Shown here one piece after another: positions 36,915 to 45,045 of a stretch of 64,000 bases of DNA. Source of the stretch: Mycobacterium asiaticum (GTDB lineage: Bacteria > Actinomycetota > Actinomycetes > Mycobacteriales > Mycobacteriaceae); contig NZ_LZMH01000083.1 in assembly GCF_001673635.1 (NCBI RefSeq), positions 124,001 through 188,000 on the forward strand, written 5' to 3'. The translations under genes were made by a program, and so were the position numbers. The notes under the pieces are model-generated. The model was not told where the DNA came from. It searched no databases and worked only from the letters and a program-made list of their open reading frames with translations. The first letter of the stretch is position 1. Every line of letters begins with the position of its first letter.

Positions 36915-37427
36915 CTAGCCGACGCCCCGGCTCAGCCAGGTCACTTCGCCGGCGTCGCCGCCGTCGCGGTACACCTCGAGCGCCTCGTCCCACGCCGTCC
37001 CCAGCACGGAATCCAGTTCGGCGGCAAGGGTATCGGCGCCCTGGGCCATCAGTCGGCGCAACCGCATCTCGCCGACCATGATGTCGCCGTTGGCGCTCAT
37101 CGCCCCGCTCCACAGACCCAGCTGCGGCGTATGACTGAACCGCTGGCCGTCGACGCCGGGGCTGGGATCCTCGGTGACTTCAAACCGCAAGACCGACCAT
37201 GAGCGCAACGCGTTCGCCAACCGGGCACCCGTCCCGACGGGACCCACCCAGTTGGTGACCGCGCGCAACTGCCCGGGCATGGCCGGCTGCGGGGTCCACA
37301 CCAAGTTCGCCTTGGCTTGCAAGGTCGACGACAACGCCCACTCGACATGCGGGCATACCGCCGCTGGGGAGGCGTGGACGTACACCACACCGCCGGTCAC
37401 GTCGGCGAATTGATTCGACGCACGCAT
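36915..37427 (-). CDS. DUF3145 family protein
   Basis: A 170-residue protein of the actinobacterial DUF3145 family, matching Rv2256c. It begins MRASNQFADVTGGVVYVHASPAAVCPHVEWAL. The mature order includes WTPQPAMPGQLRAVTNWVGP, FEVTEDPSPGVDGQRFSHTP and AQGADTLAAELDSVLGTAWDE; the fold is unknown to me and no catalytic motif stands out. GAAGGAG lies six bases before ATG 37427 and excludes the longer frame to 37466. The protein has no signal peptide, so it is cytosolic. The upstream 179 bases hold its promoter and a short repeat. Confidence 0.85.
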   Translation of the reverse strand: MRASNQFADVTGGVVYVHASPAAVCPHVEWALSSTLQAKANLVWTPQPAMPGQLRAVTNWVGPVGTGARLANALRSWSVLRFEVTEDPSPGVDGQRFSHTPQLGLWSGAMSANGDIMVGEMRLRRLMAQGADTLAAELDSVLGTAWDEALEVYRDGGDAGEVTWLSRGVG

Positions 37428-37571
37428 CTGTTGCTCCTTCGGTTCCACGAGGGACGTCTTCCCCAACGACCTGGTGAACCCGACGAGCGAGATACCTGCT
37501 GATATTTATGTGTCCTGCGTGTCTATTGTGCCCTGTGATACCGGTGTTGCGCTAGTGTGTGTTTTTCCCGA

Positions 37572-37615
37572 TCACTGCGCCGGTCACTGCGCCGCTCGCC
37601 TAGCGGTCACTGCGC
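37572..37615. repeat. Three short copies of TCACTGCGC at the end of the serine-hydrolase gene
   Basis: TCACTGCGC occurs at about 37572, 37584 and 37607. The third copy is the terminal codons and stop of the minus-strand serine hydrolase gene. The first two are spaced by 12 bases, in tandem. They look like a small local duplication of the gene end, lying between this gene and the DUF3145 gene promoter. Confidence 0.4.
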
Positions 37616-38422
37616 GCCGATCACCCGGTCCGATAGCGCAGGCCAGAGGTCCAGCGCCCACTCACCGAAATCGCGGTCGGTAAGCACCACGAGCGCCAGG
37701 TCCGCGTCCGGATCCACCCAGAGAAACCCGCCGGACTGGCCGAAGTGACCGTAGGTCCGCGCCGAGTTGTCGGCCCCGGTCCAATGCGGGGACTTCCCAT
37801 CCCGCAGCTCGAAGCCCAGCCCCCAGTCGTTGGGCCGCTGCACACCGTAGCCGGGCAGCACGCCGTTCAAACCCGGGAACTGCACGGTCGTCGCGTCGTC
37901 GTGCATCTTCGTCGACACCGTCGTCGGCCGGAGCAGATCGCCGGCGAACACAGCGAGGTCGGCAACCGTTGATGTCGCCCCGAACCCGGCCGCGGCGGCC
38001 CCGCCCTCGAGCCGCGTGTCGGTCATGCCGAGCGGCGCGCACACCGCTTCGGCCAGATAGGGACCGAACTCGATCCCCGACTCCCGCTCGATGGTTTCGG
38101 CGAGCACGGTGAAGCCGTAGTTCGAATACATCCGGCGGGTGCCGGGCCGGGCCAGGGTGTCGTTGGATGACATGGCCAGTCCCGACGCGTGGGCCAGCAA
38201 GTGGCGGATCGTGGACCCGGCCGGCCCGGCCTCCGTGTCGAGGTCGACGACGCCTTCCTCGATCGCGATCTGGGCGGCACGGGCCACGATCGGTTTGGTC
38301 ACCGACGCCAAAGCGAACACAAGGCCCGTGTCGCCGTGGGTGGCCCGCACGCCGTCCGGCCCGATGACGGCGGCAGCGACATTCGGCACCGGCCAGTCGG
38401 CAAGTCCACAGAGCGCACCCAT
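37607..38422 (-). CDS. Beta-lactamase-fold serine hydrolase (class C/esterase type), Rv2257c-like
   Basis: A 271-residue member of the serine beta-lactamase/esterase family. ALASVTKPI holds the SxxK motif (Ser-Val-Thr-Lys), MYSNYGF the YxN motif, and HFGQSGG the third-box HxG-type motif in place of KTG, as in esterase-like members. No signal peptide is visible, which argues against a periplasmic beta-lactamase and for an esterase or a peptidase-like role. ATG 38422 overlaps the methyltransferase stop by one base, so it is the second gene of an operon. A longer frame upstream is shadow. The substrate is unknown. Confidence 0.85.
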   Translation of the reverse strand: MGALCGLADWPVPNVAAAVIGPDGVRATHGDTGLVFALASVTKPIVARAAQIAIEEGVVDLDTEAGPAGSTIRHLLAHASGLAMSSNDTLARPGTRRMYSNYGFTVLAETIERESGIEFGPYLAEAVCAPLGMTDTRLEGGAAAAGFGATSTVADLAVFAGDLLRPTTVSTKMHDDATTVQFPGLNGVLPGYGVQRPNDWGLGFELRDGKSPHWTGADNSARTYGHFGQSGGFLWVDPDADLALVVLTDRDFGEWALDLWPALSDRVIGAQ

Positions 38423-39492
38423 CACTTGGTGGCGATGTAGTAGTTGTTCAGCGGGTCCGACTCGATCTCGGCCACCCGCGCGTTCGCGAACCCGGCCTCG
38501 GCCAGCATCGCGGTGGCCAGCTGCGTCCCCCACGCCGTGCCCAGCCCGGCGCCGTCCAGCGCCAGCGACACAGTCATGCAATGCATCAGCGAGGTGGTGT
38601 ACAGGTAGGTGCTCATCGGCCGGTCGATGTTCTCTTCGAGTCGGCTCGACGCCTTGATGTCGGCCATCAACAGCACCCCGCCGGGGCGAAGCGCGCGGTG
38701 GATGTTGGCCAGCACCCGTGCCGGTTGCGCCTGATCGTGAATCGCGTCGAAGACGGTGATGACGTCATAGGCGCCGTCCTTGTCGAGCTCCGCGAGGTTG
38801 GCGCGCTCGAAGATGGCGTTGGTCAGACCAAGCGCAACGGCCTCCCGGCCACCCGTTGCGATGGCTTCCTCGGAGAAGTCGATGCCGGTGAAGCGGCTGT
38901 CCGGAAACGCCTGCGCCATCACGTTGACCGCATGCCCACTGCCGCAGCCGAAGTCGGCGACGTCGGCGCCGGACCGCAACCGCTGGGGAAGTCCGTCAAC
39001 GAGCGGCAGCACGACGTCGACGAGCGTCGCGTCGAAGATCGCGCCACTCTCCTCGGCCATCAGCTGGTGGAAGCGCGGGTATTCGCTGTACGGCAGCCCG
39101 CCACCCTCCCGGAAGCAGCCGACAATCTTCTGCTCGACGTTGCCGAGCAGCGGCAGGAACTGCGCCACCACCGCGAGGTTGTTAGGGCCCGCGGCGCGGG
39201 TGATCGCCTGCGCTCGGTCGGCCGGCAGGGTGTAGGTGCCGGTGTCGGCGTCGTATTCGACGACGTGTCCGGTGGTCACGCCGCCCAGCCACTCCCGCAC
39301 GTAGCGCTCGTTCAGGCCGGCGGCCTCGGCGATCTGCGCGCTGGTCGACGGCGGCAACCCGGCCATAGTGTCGAACAGACCGGTCTGATGCCCGATGCTC
39401 AACAACAGCACCAGGCTGGCGGCGTCGATGGCGCCCACAATCCGGGCGCTGAATTCCTCTGTGCTCTCGGCAGCCGACTCGGGTCCCCTCAT
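38422..39492 (-). CDS. SAM-dependent methyltransferase with N-terminal winged helix, Rv2258c-like
   Basis: A 356-residue methyltransferase. Residues 20-110 form a winged-helix dimerisation domain (AQIAEAAGLNERYVREWLGG), and residues 160-356 a class I methyltransferase with VADFGCGSGHAVNVMAQAF as motif I and FTGIDFSEEAI as motif II. It matches Rv2258c, whose crystal structure shows SAM binding; the substrate is not known. It diverges from mscR across 61 bases and is coupled to the serine hydrolase gene downstream. Its start codon lies soon after a TAGCGT element, so the transcript may be leaderless. Confidence 0.88.
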   Translation of the reverse strand: MRGPESAAESTEEFSARIVGAIDAASLVLLLSIGHQTGLFDTMAGLPPSTSAQIAEAAGLNERYVREWLGGVTTGHVVEYDADTGTYTLPADRAQAITRAAGPNNLAVVAQFLPLLGNVEQKIVGCFREGGGLPYSEYPRFHQLMAEESGAIFDATLVDVVLPLVDGLPQRLRSGADVADFGCGSGHAVNVMAQAFPDSRFTGIDFSEEAIATGGREAVALGLTNAIFERANLAELDKDGAYDVITVFDAIHDQAQPARVLANIHRALRPGGVLLMADIKASSRLEENIDRPMSTYLYTTSLMHCMTVSLALDGAGLGTAWGTQLATAMLAEAGFANARVAEIESDPLNNYYIATK

Positions 39493-39553
39493 GGTCAGCG
39501 ACGCTACACCGGCCGCCCGCGCGGATCACCGTCGCAAACACTAGGTTGAAACC

Positions 39554-40639
39554 ATGAGTCAGACAGTGCGCGGCGTGATTTCACGGTCCAAAGGCCGGCC
39601 CGTGGAGGTGGTCGACATCGTCATCCCTGACCCCGGGCCCGGCGAGGCCGTCGTCGACATCATCGCGTGCGGCGTCTGCCACACCGACCTGACCTACCGC
39701 GAGGGCGGCATCAACGACGACTACCCGTTCCTGCTCGGTCACGAGGCCGCGGGCACCGTCGAGGCGGTCGGGCCCGGCGTCACCAACGTAGAGCCGGGCG
39801 ACTTCGTGATCCTGAACTGGCGCGCGGTCTGCGGCCAGTGCCGGGCGTGCAAGCGGGGCCGGCCGCAACTGTGCTTTGACACCTTCAACGCCGAACAGAA
39901 GATGACGCTGACCGACGGCACCGAACTCACCCCCGCACTGGGCATCGGCGCCTTCGCCGACAAGACACTGGTGGCCTCCGGTCAATGCACCAAGGTCAAC
40001 CCCGAGGCCGATCCTGCCGTGGCCGGTCTGCTCGGCTGCGGGGTGATGGCCGGGATCGGCGCGGCGATCAACACCGGCGCTGTCAACCGGGACGACACTG
40101 TCGCGGTGATCGGCTGCGGCGGTGTGGGTGACGCCGCCATTGCCGGATCCGCGCTGGTCGGTGCCCGCAAGATCATCGCCGTCGACACCGACAACACCAA
40201 GCTGGACTGGGCCCGCAAGTTCGGCGCCACCCACACGATCAACGCCCGGGACCTGGATGTGGTCAAAACTATCCAGGACCTGACCGACGGCTTCGGCGTC
40301 AATGTCGTGATCGACGCGGTCGGCCGCCCGGAGACCTGGAAGCAGGCTTTTTACGCCCGCGACCTGGCCGGCACCGTGGTCTTGGTCGGGGTGCCGACGC
40401 CCGACATGCGATTGGACATGCCGCTGGTCGACTTCTTCTCACACGGCGGCGCGCTGAAGTCGTCGTGGTACGGCGACTGCCTGCCCGAGCGAGATTTCCC
40501 CACCCTGATCGACCTCTACCTGCAGGGCCGGCTGCCACTGGACAAGTTCGTCTCCGAGCGCATCGGGCTGGACGACATCGAGGAGGCGTTCCACAAGATG
40601 CACGACGGCAAGGTGCTGCGTTCGGTGGTGGTGCTGTAA
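39554..40639 (+). CDS. mscR: S-nitrosomycothiol reductase / mycothiol-dependent formaldehyde dehydrogenase MscR
   Basis: A 361-residue zinc alcohol dehydrogenase of class III type. Catalytic zinc ligands are Cys42 (GVCHTD) and His63-Glu64 (GHEAAG); structural zinc is bound by Cys93, Cys96, Cys99 and Cys107 (CGQCRACKRGRPQLC). The Rossmann motif is VIGCGGVGDAAI. It matches Rv2259 MscR, which reduces S-nitrosomycothiol and oxidises the S-hydroxymethyl-mycothiol formed from formaldehyde. A TAGGTT -10-like element ends six bases before ATG 39554, suggesting a leaderless transcript. The stop overlaps the next ATG by one base, coupling it to the MBL-fold hydrolase. Confidence 0.95.
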   Translation: MSQTVRGVISRSKGRPVEVVDIVIPDPGPGEAVVDIIACGVCHTDLTYREGGINDDYPFLLGHEAAGTVEAVGPGVTNVEPGDFVILNWRAVCGQCRACKRGRPQLCFDTFNAEQKMTLTDGTELTPALGIGAFADKTLVASGQCTKVNPEADPAVAGLLGCGVMAGIGAAINTGAVNRDDTVAVIGCGGVGDAAIAGSALVGARKIIAVDTDNTKLDWARKFGATHTINARDLDVVKTIQDLTDGFGVNVVIDAVGRPETWKQAFYARDLAGTVVLVGVPTPDMRLDMPLVDFFSHGGALKSSWYGDCLPERDFPTLIDLYLQGRLPLDKFVSERIGLDDIEEAFHKMHDGKVLRSVVVL

Positions 40640-41262
40640 TGGTCGCCATCGACCGGGTGGTCACCCACGGCACCTTCGAACTCGACGGCGGCAGTTGGGA
40701 AGTGGACAACAACATCTGGCTGGTCGGTGACAATTCGAACGTGGTGGTGTTCGACGCCGCCCATGACGCCGACCCGATCATCGAGGCGGTCGCCGGCCGC
40801 CATGTGGTCGCGGTGGTGTGCACCCACGGGCACAACGACCACATCACGGTGGCTCCCGAACTGGGCGAGACGCTCGACGCGCCGGTACTGCTGCATCCCG
40901 CCGATGAGGTGCTGTGGCGAATGACGCACCCGGACAAGGAGTTCCGATCCATCGGCGACGGCGAGACAGTGAAAATCGCCGGAACCGAGCTGCGCGCACT
41001 GCACACGCCCGGCCACTCCCCCGGGTCCGTCTGCTGGTACGTGCACGACCTCGGGGTGGTGTTCAGCGGCGACACGCTCTTCTCCGGCGGGCCGGGTGCG
41101 ACCGGCCGCTCCTACTCCGACTTCCCTACGATCCTGCAGTCGATCTCCGAGCGCCTCGGGAAGCTGCCGGGTGACACCGTCGTGCACACCGGCCACGGTG
41201 ACAGCACTACCGTCGGTGAGGAGATCGTGCACTACGAGGAGTGGGTGGCCCGCGGGCACTAG
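40639..41262 (+). CDS. Metallo-beta-lactamase-fold hydrolase (glyoxalase II-like), Rv2260-like
   Basis: A 207-residue MBL-fold hydrolase. The metal motif THGHNDH gives His63, His65, Asp67 and His68; His126 (HTPGHSPGS) and Asp145 (FSGDTLF) complete the site, with HTGHGDSTT near the C-terminus. It is coupled to mscR (TAATG). MscR converts S-hydroxymethyl-mycothiol to S-formyl-mycothiol, which needs hydrolysis; a glyoxalase-II-like thioesterase next door is a natural candidate. That role is inference from context and fold. No signal peptide, so it is cytosolic. Confidence 0.88.
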   Translation: MVAIDRVVTHGTFELDGGSWEVDNNIWLVGDNSNVVVFDAAHDADPIIEAVAGRHVVAVVCTHGHNDHITVAPELGETLDAPVLLHPADEVLWRMTHPDKEFRSIGDGETVKIAGTELRALHTPGHSPGSVCWYVHDLGVVFSGDTLFSGGPGATGRSYSDFPTILQSISERLGKLPGDTVVHTGHGDSTTVGEEIVHYEEWVARGH

Positions 41263-41269
41263 CGCCGCT

Positions 41270-41302
41270 ACAACCCGTCTACATCCCGTCTACATCCCGT
41301 CC
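41270..41302. repeat. Three tandem 11-base units at a convergent junction
   Basis: ACAACCCGTCT, ACATCCCGTCT and ACATCCCGTCC follow one another. The array spans the end of the SHOCT-domain gene and the gap to the MBL gene. Slippage in this array would change the C-terminus of the SHOCT protein. Confidence 0.5.
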
Positions 41303-42021
41303 AGGATTCGTCGCTTCTCGGTCTCGAACTCCTGCTCGCTTAGCGCACCGGAATCCCGCAGCGCGGCAAGGGTTTTCAGCCGTTCCACCCTGACCCCCTG
41401 ATCGCCCGGTTCGTAGGCCGTCTGCGACTGATAGGCCGGAGGCGGCACTACATAGGCACCGGGCGCCGACGTCGCGGGTCTGGCCGCGCGTCTGGCGCGG
41501 CTCAGCCACACCACCGACAGGAACACATCGATCAGGCTGACCACAAACAGGGCCACGAACACCCATACCAGGTCGCCGTGCGAGCTGTTGCGGCCGAAGG
41601 CGAGTCGCGGATTGATGTATCCGTTGACCTGCCCGTCGGTGGCGACGTTGAAGTCGGCCTCCTGAGGCACGTGGACATTCCACACTCGTACGTGGGCGTC
41701 ATTGTTGACGGTCGTCGTGCCGCCGATGCTTTCCACCAATTCCGGCTGAGGCACCCCTTCGGGCGGCGTGATGGAAATGCGGAGCGGCGGCACCGGCAGG
41801 CCACCGTCGGAACCGATGACCAGGGTGTGCAGGCTGACGGTCGCATCCCCGGCGGGCAGGTGCACGCTGCCCGATCCAGGGATGGGCACCTCGCCGTAGG
41901 CGTTGTATTTGTCCAAGAAGAATGCGTTGAGCACCAGGGTCACGATGAAGCCGACGACCGCCACCACAAGCATCAGAATGGCCAGTGCCAGCGAAATCTT
42001 GGCGACCCGTCTGCTATTCAT
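41290..42021 (-). CDS. Membrane protein with C-terminal SHOCT domain
   Basis: A 243-residue protein with two transmembrane segments: residues 7-35 (KISLALAILMLVVAVVGFI) and about 150-170 (LVWVFVALFVVSLIDVFLSV). A beta-rich external domain of about 110 residues lies between them. After a Pro/Tyr-rich linker, the last 35 residues are a SHOCT domain (RLKTLAALRDSGALSEQEFE). SHOCT segments mediate oligomerisation or binding. Function unknown. It falls where M. tuberculosis has Rv2261c/Rv2262c (a split Lnt homologue), but it is unrelated to those by motif. ATG 42021 is the start. Confidence 0.75.
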   Translation of the reverse strand: MNSRRVAKISLALAILMLVVAVVGFIVTLVLNAFFLDKYNAYGEVPIPGSGSVHLPAGDATVSLHTLVIGSDGGLPVPPLRISITPPEGVPQPELVESIGGTTTVNNDAHVRVWNVHVPQEADFNVATDGQVNGYINPRLAFGRNSSHGDLVWVFVALFVVSLIDVFLSVVWLSRARRAARPATSAPGAYVVPPPAYQSQTAYEPGDQGVRVERLKTLAALRDSGALSEQEFETEKRRILDGM

Positions 42022-42160
42022 GCACGCAGTGTGTCATGTGTCGAACACCGAGACGGTCCATCTACGCGAAGCCGATATCGGCGGGGTGATGAGCGGGAAC
42101 CAGCGCGACGGAGGACACTGGTTCCGACCGACGTGCGAGCGACCGGAAAGGAGTCGATGC

Positions 42161-43114
42161 ATGGCCCACAATCTGATCGCCACGGTGCCGGACCTGTCCG
42201 GCAAGTTGGCCGTGGTAACCGGATCCAACAGCGGCCTGGGACTCGGGCTGGCCAAACGACTTTCGGCGGCCGGCGCCGACGTGGTGATGGCAATTCGCAA
42301 TCGCGCCAAGGGTGAGGCCGCCATCGAGCAGATCCGGTCTGCGGTGCCCGACGCGAAGCTGACCATCCGGGCGCTCGACCTCTCGTCGCTGGCGTCTGTG
42401 GCTGCCCTGGCTGAGCAGCTCAACGCCGACGGTCGACCGATCGACATTCTGATCAACAACGCCGGCGTGATGACTCCACCGGAACGGGACACCACCTCGG
42501 ACGGCTTCGAACTGCAATTCGGTAGCAACCATCTCGGGCATTTCGCGCTGACCGCGCATCTGCTGCCGCTGCTGAGTGCGGCGAACAGCGCGCGGGTGGT
42601 CTCCCTGAGCAGCCTCGCCGCCCGTCGCGGCCGCATCCACTTCGACGACCTGCAGTTCGAGAAGTCGTACTCATCGATGACCGCCTACGGGCAGTCAAAG
42701 CTGGCGGTGCTGATGTTCGCCCGCGAACTGGACCGGCGCAGCCGCCAGGCCGGCTGGGGCATTGTCTCCAACGCGGCACATCCCGGCCTGACCAAGACCA
42801 ATCTGCAGATCAGCGGCCCATCGCACGGCCGAGAGAAGCCCGCGCTCATGCAGCGGATCTACACCACCTCATGGCGCTTTGCCCCGTTCCTCTGGCAGGA
42901 GGTCGACGAGGGCATCCTGCCTGCGCTTTATGCCGCCGTGACACCACAGGCCGAAGGCGGGGCATATTACGGCCCCAAGGGCTTCTATGAGGCCGCCGGT
43001 GGCGGGGTCACCGAGGCGAAGGTGCCGCCGCGCGCCGCCAACGATGCTGACTGTCAACGCCTTTGGGAGATTTCGGAGAGGCTCACCGGTGTCAGTTTCC
43101 GCACGCAAAAGTGA
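42161..43114 (+). CDS. Short-chain dehydrogenase/reductase, Rv2263-like
   Basis: A 317-residue SDR of the retinol-dehydrogenase/WW-oxidoreductase-like group. The cofactor motif is VVTGSNSGLGLG (TGxxxGxG) near residue 19, NNAGVM near 100, and the catalytic triad includes SSLAARRG and YGQSKLA (Tyr and Lys). An AIRNR sequence after beta-2 suggests NADP preference. GGAAAGGAG ends eight bases before ATG 42161, which fixes the start; the upstream in-frame extension is not coding. The position corresponds to Rv2263. The next gene begins inside its 3' end, so the two are probably co-expressed and may act on the same lipid. Confidence 0.88.
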   Translation: MAHNLIATVPDLSGKLAVVTGSNSGLGLGLAKRLSAAGADVVMAIRNRAKGEAAIEQIRSAVPDAKLTIRALDLSSLASVAALAEQLNADGRPIDILINNAGVMTPPERDTTSDGFELQFGSNHLGHFALTAHLLPLLSAANSARVVSLSSLAARRGRIHFDDLQFEKSYSSMTAYGQSKLAVLMFARELDRRSRQAGWGIVSNAAHPGLTKTNLQISGPSHGREKPALMQRIYTTSWRFAPFLWQEVDEGILPALYAAVTPQAEGGAYYGPKGFYEAAGGGVTEAKVPPRAANDADCQRLWEISERLTGVSFRTQK

Positions 43115-44222
43115 GCCGGGCCTGCGGCTTCCCGAATCCAGCATTGTGGTTCGGCCGGAGCCGATGGAGAGCGCGACCTACACGCAATCGTCGCGCCTGC
43201 AGGCCGCCGGCCTGTTGCCGGCGGTAGCGCTGTTCGAGCAGGCTGCACATCAGGTACCGCTACCCAAACCGCCGCAGCCCGTTGTGGTCGCCGACTACGG
43301 CGCCGCCACCGGCCACAACTCGCTCAAGCCGATGGCCGCCGCAGTTGCGGTGTTGCGGTCCCGGACCCGTCACGACCACCCGATCTTGATGACCCACACC
43401 GACGTACCGGAGAACGACTTCACCGCCCTGTTCCGCACGCTGTCCGACGACCCCGACAGCTACCTGAAGAACGAACCGGCAACTTTCACCTCCGCGGTGG
43501 GCCGTTCCTTCTACGACCAGATTCTGCCGACCGGCGCGGTCAACCTCGGCTGGACGTCGTGGGCGGTGCAATGGCTCAGTCGGGTTCCCGCGGACGCCCC
43601 GGAGTTCACCGATCACGTGCAGGTCGCGTATAGCACGAATGTCGCCGCCCGCCGAGCCTATGAACACCAGTCGGCCATCGACTGGAACGACTTCGTGGCA
43701 TACCGGGGCCGCGAGTTGTGTCCCGGTGGCCGGCTGGTGGTGTTGACCATGGCCCTCGACGACGACGGTGAATTCGGTTATCGGGCACTCAACGACGCTT
43801 TGATGGCAGCGTTGCATGCCTTGGTCGATCGAGGGCTGGTGCGCGCCGAAGAGGTGGAGCGCATGGTCATCCCGGTGATCGCCCGCACCGAAAAGGATTT
43901 CTGCGCGCCCTTCTCGCCCCGCGGCTGGTTCGAGGGCCTGACGATCGATCATCTGGACTTGTTCAACGCCGAGGACCGATTCTGGGCCCATTACCAAGCG
44001 GATTCAGATGCAGACGCTTTCGGTGCGCGATGGGCAGCGTTTGCGCGTGCCGCACTTTTCCCGACGCTGACGGCCGGACTGGACGGCGGGACCAGCGATC
44101 CACGGGCGGGCGAATTCGTCAGTGAACTCGAGGCTGCCGTGGCCGAGCGGCTGTCCCGCGCGCCAGAACCAATGCGCATCCCGCTCGCCGCGCTGGTGCT
44201 GGTTAAGCGCGATTCGCGATAG
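43089..44222 (+). CDS. SABATH-type SAM carboxyl methyltransferase (mycobacterial fatty-acid methyltransferase-like)
   Basis: A 377-residue protein of the plant-like SABATH family (salicylate/jasmonate carboxyl methyltransferases), of which mycobacterial fatty-acid O-methyltransferases are members. The N-terminal substrate motif is MESATYTQSSRLQAAGL, followed by VVADYGAATGHNSL (SAM-binding motif I), TDVPENDFTALF (acidic motif), and SAVGRSFYDQILPTGAVNLGWTSWAVQWLS, quoted in part as GAVNLGWTSWAVQWLS, the family's conserved loop. Such enzymes make fatty-acid methyl esters. The start is uncertain: GTG 43089 overlaps the SDR gene by 26 bases, while ATG 43164 would remove 25 residues. No equivalent gene lies here in M. 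tuberculosis as I recall. Confidence 0.82.
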   Translation: MSVSARKSEPGLRLPESSIVVRPEPMESATYTQSSRLQAAGLLPAVALFEQAAHQVPLPKPPQPVVVADYGAATGHNSLKPMAAAVAVLRSRTRHDHPILMTHTDVPENDFTALFRTLSDDPDSYLKNEPATFTSAVGRSFYDQILPTGAVNLGWTSWAVQWLSRVPADAPEFTDHVQVAYSTNVAARRAYEHQSAIDWNDFVAYRGRELCPGGRLVVLTMALDDDGEFGYRALNDALMAALHALVDRGLVRAEEVERMVIPVIARTEKDFCAPFSPRGWFEGLTIDHLDLFNAEDRFWAHYQADSDADAFGARWAAFARAALFPTLTAGLDGGTSDPRAGEFVSELEAAVAERLSRAPEPMRIPLAALVLVKRDSR

Positions 44223-44302
44223 CCGGAGTTTCGGGGCGCCGCCTCAGTGGGTAAACACCACAAGGGTCGGTCGCACAGCAACTCCATAGGGGGCCAGTCA
44301 GC

Positions 44303-45043
44303 ATGAGCGCGCACGACGATTCGGCGGACAAGGACGCCAAGGACGCCGGCGGCGGCGTGGACACTGCCGAGGCGCCAAAGGACGACTCGAAACCAAAGGA
44401 CGACTCCACCGCAAAGGACGACTCCAAAGGCAAGGACGACTCCAAGGGCAAGGACGACTCGAAGGATGAGGGCACGCCCAGCGGTGCCAACCAGACCGAG
44501 AAGCCAGAGCCCGACGAAGAGCACAAAGAAAAAGCCCAAGAGATGATGACGGCCTACGAGGACCGCCCCACTCTGGTCATGCCCGGGTCGGGCAAGACCA
44601 TCGCCGGCACCGCGGTGAACGACTGGATTGACGACGACGGCAATCCGAAGTTTGCCGAGGACGACGATTCCCCGGCTGCCCAATTCAAGAAGGAGAAGGG
44701 CAACGACGAGTCGGACTCCGAATCGGGCTCCGGATCAGATAAAGCTGAAAGCGCGAAAGACGAGTCGCAGCAAGACGATTCGCAGCAAGATGACCCCAGC
44801 GAGAAGGCCTCTGCCAAAGCTGACAGCGGCAGCGAGGACACCGAAAAGGGCGGCACCAAGAACGAGAGCGCCCGCGCTGCAGCGGCCGACGAGAACGCCG
44901 GAGATCGCGACAAATCGATCGAGCAGCTGAATCAGGAAGCCGAAGAGCGAGTCAAAGAGAATCTCGAAAAAGACAAAGAGTTCAACCAGGAGATCATCAA
45001 GGCGACCAAAGAGGACCGCGAACAGCACAAAGCCGAGCGATAA
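44303..45043 (+). CDS. Acidic, intrinsically disordered repeat protein
   Basis: A 246-residue protein built almost wholly of charged and small residues. Residues 27-55 hold repeats of the KDDSK type. Residues 80-120 are the only complex segment (MTAYEDRPTLVMPGSGKTI, then GTAVNDWIDDDGNPKF). Residues 125-190 are Ser/Asp/Glu/Lys-rich, and 195-246 form a long charged helix (EQLNQEAEERVKENLEKDKE). It is low in hydrophobics and has no signal peptide or membrane segment. Its stop is two bases from the convergent Hsp70-like gene's stop. Codon use stays GC-rich at third positions (AAG, GAC), which supports true coding. Function unknown. Confidence 0.75.
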   Translation: MSAHDDSADKDAKDAGGGVDTAEAPKDDSKPKDDSTAKDDSKGKDDSKGKDDSKDEGTPSGANQTEKPEPDEEHKEKAQEMMTAYEDRPTLVMPGSGKTIAGTAVNDWIDDDGNPKFAEDDDSPAAQFKKEKGNDESDSESGSGSDKAESAKDESQQDDSQQDDPSEKASAKADSGSEDTEKGGTKNESARAAAADENAGDRDKSIEQLNQEAEERVKENLEKDKEFNQEIIKATKEDREQHKAER

Positions 45044-45045
45044 CG

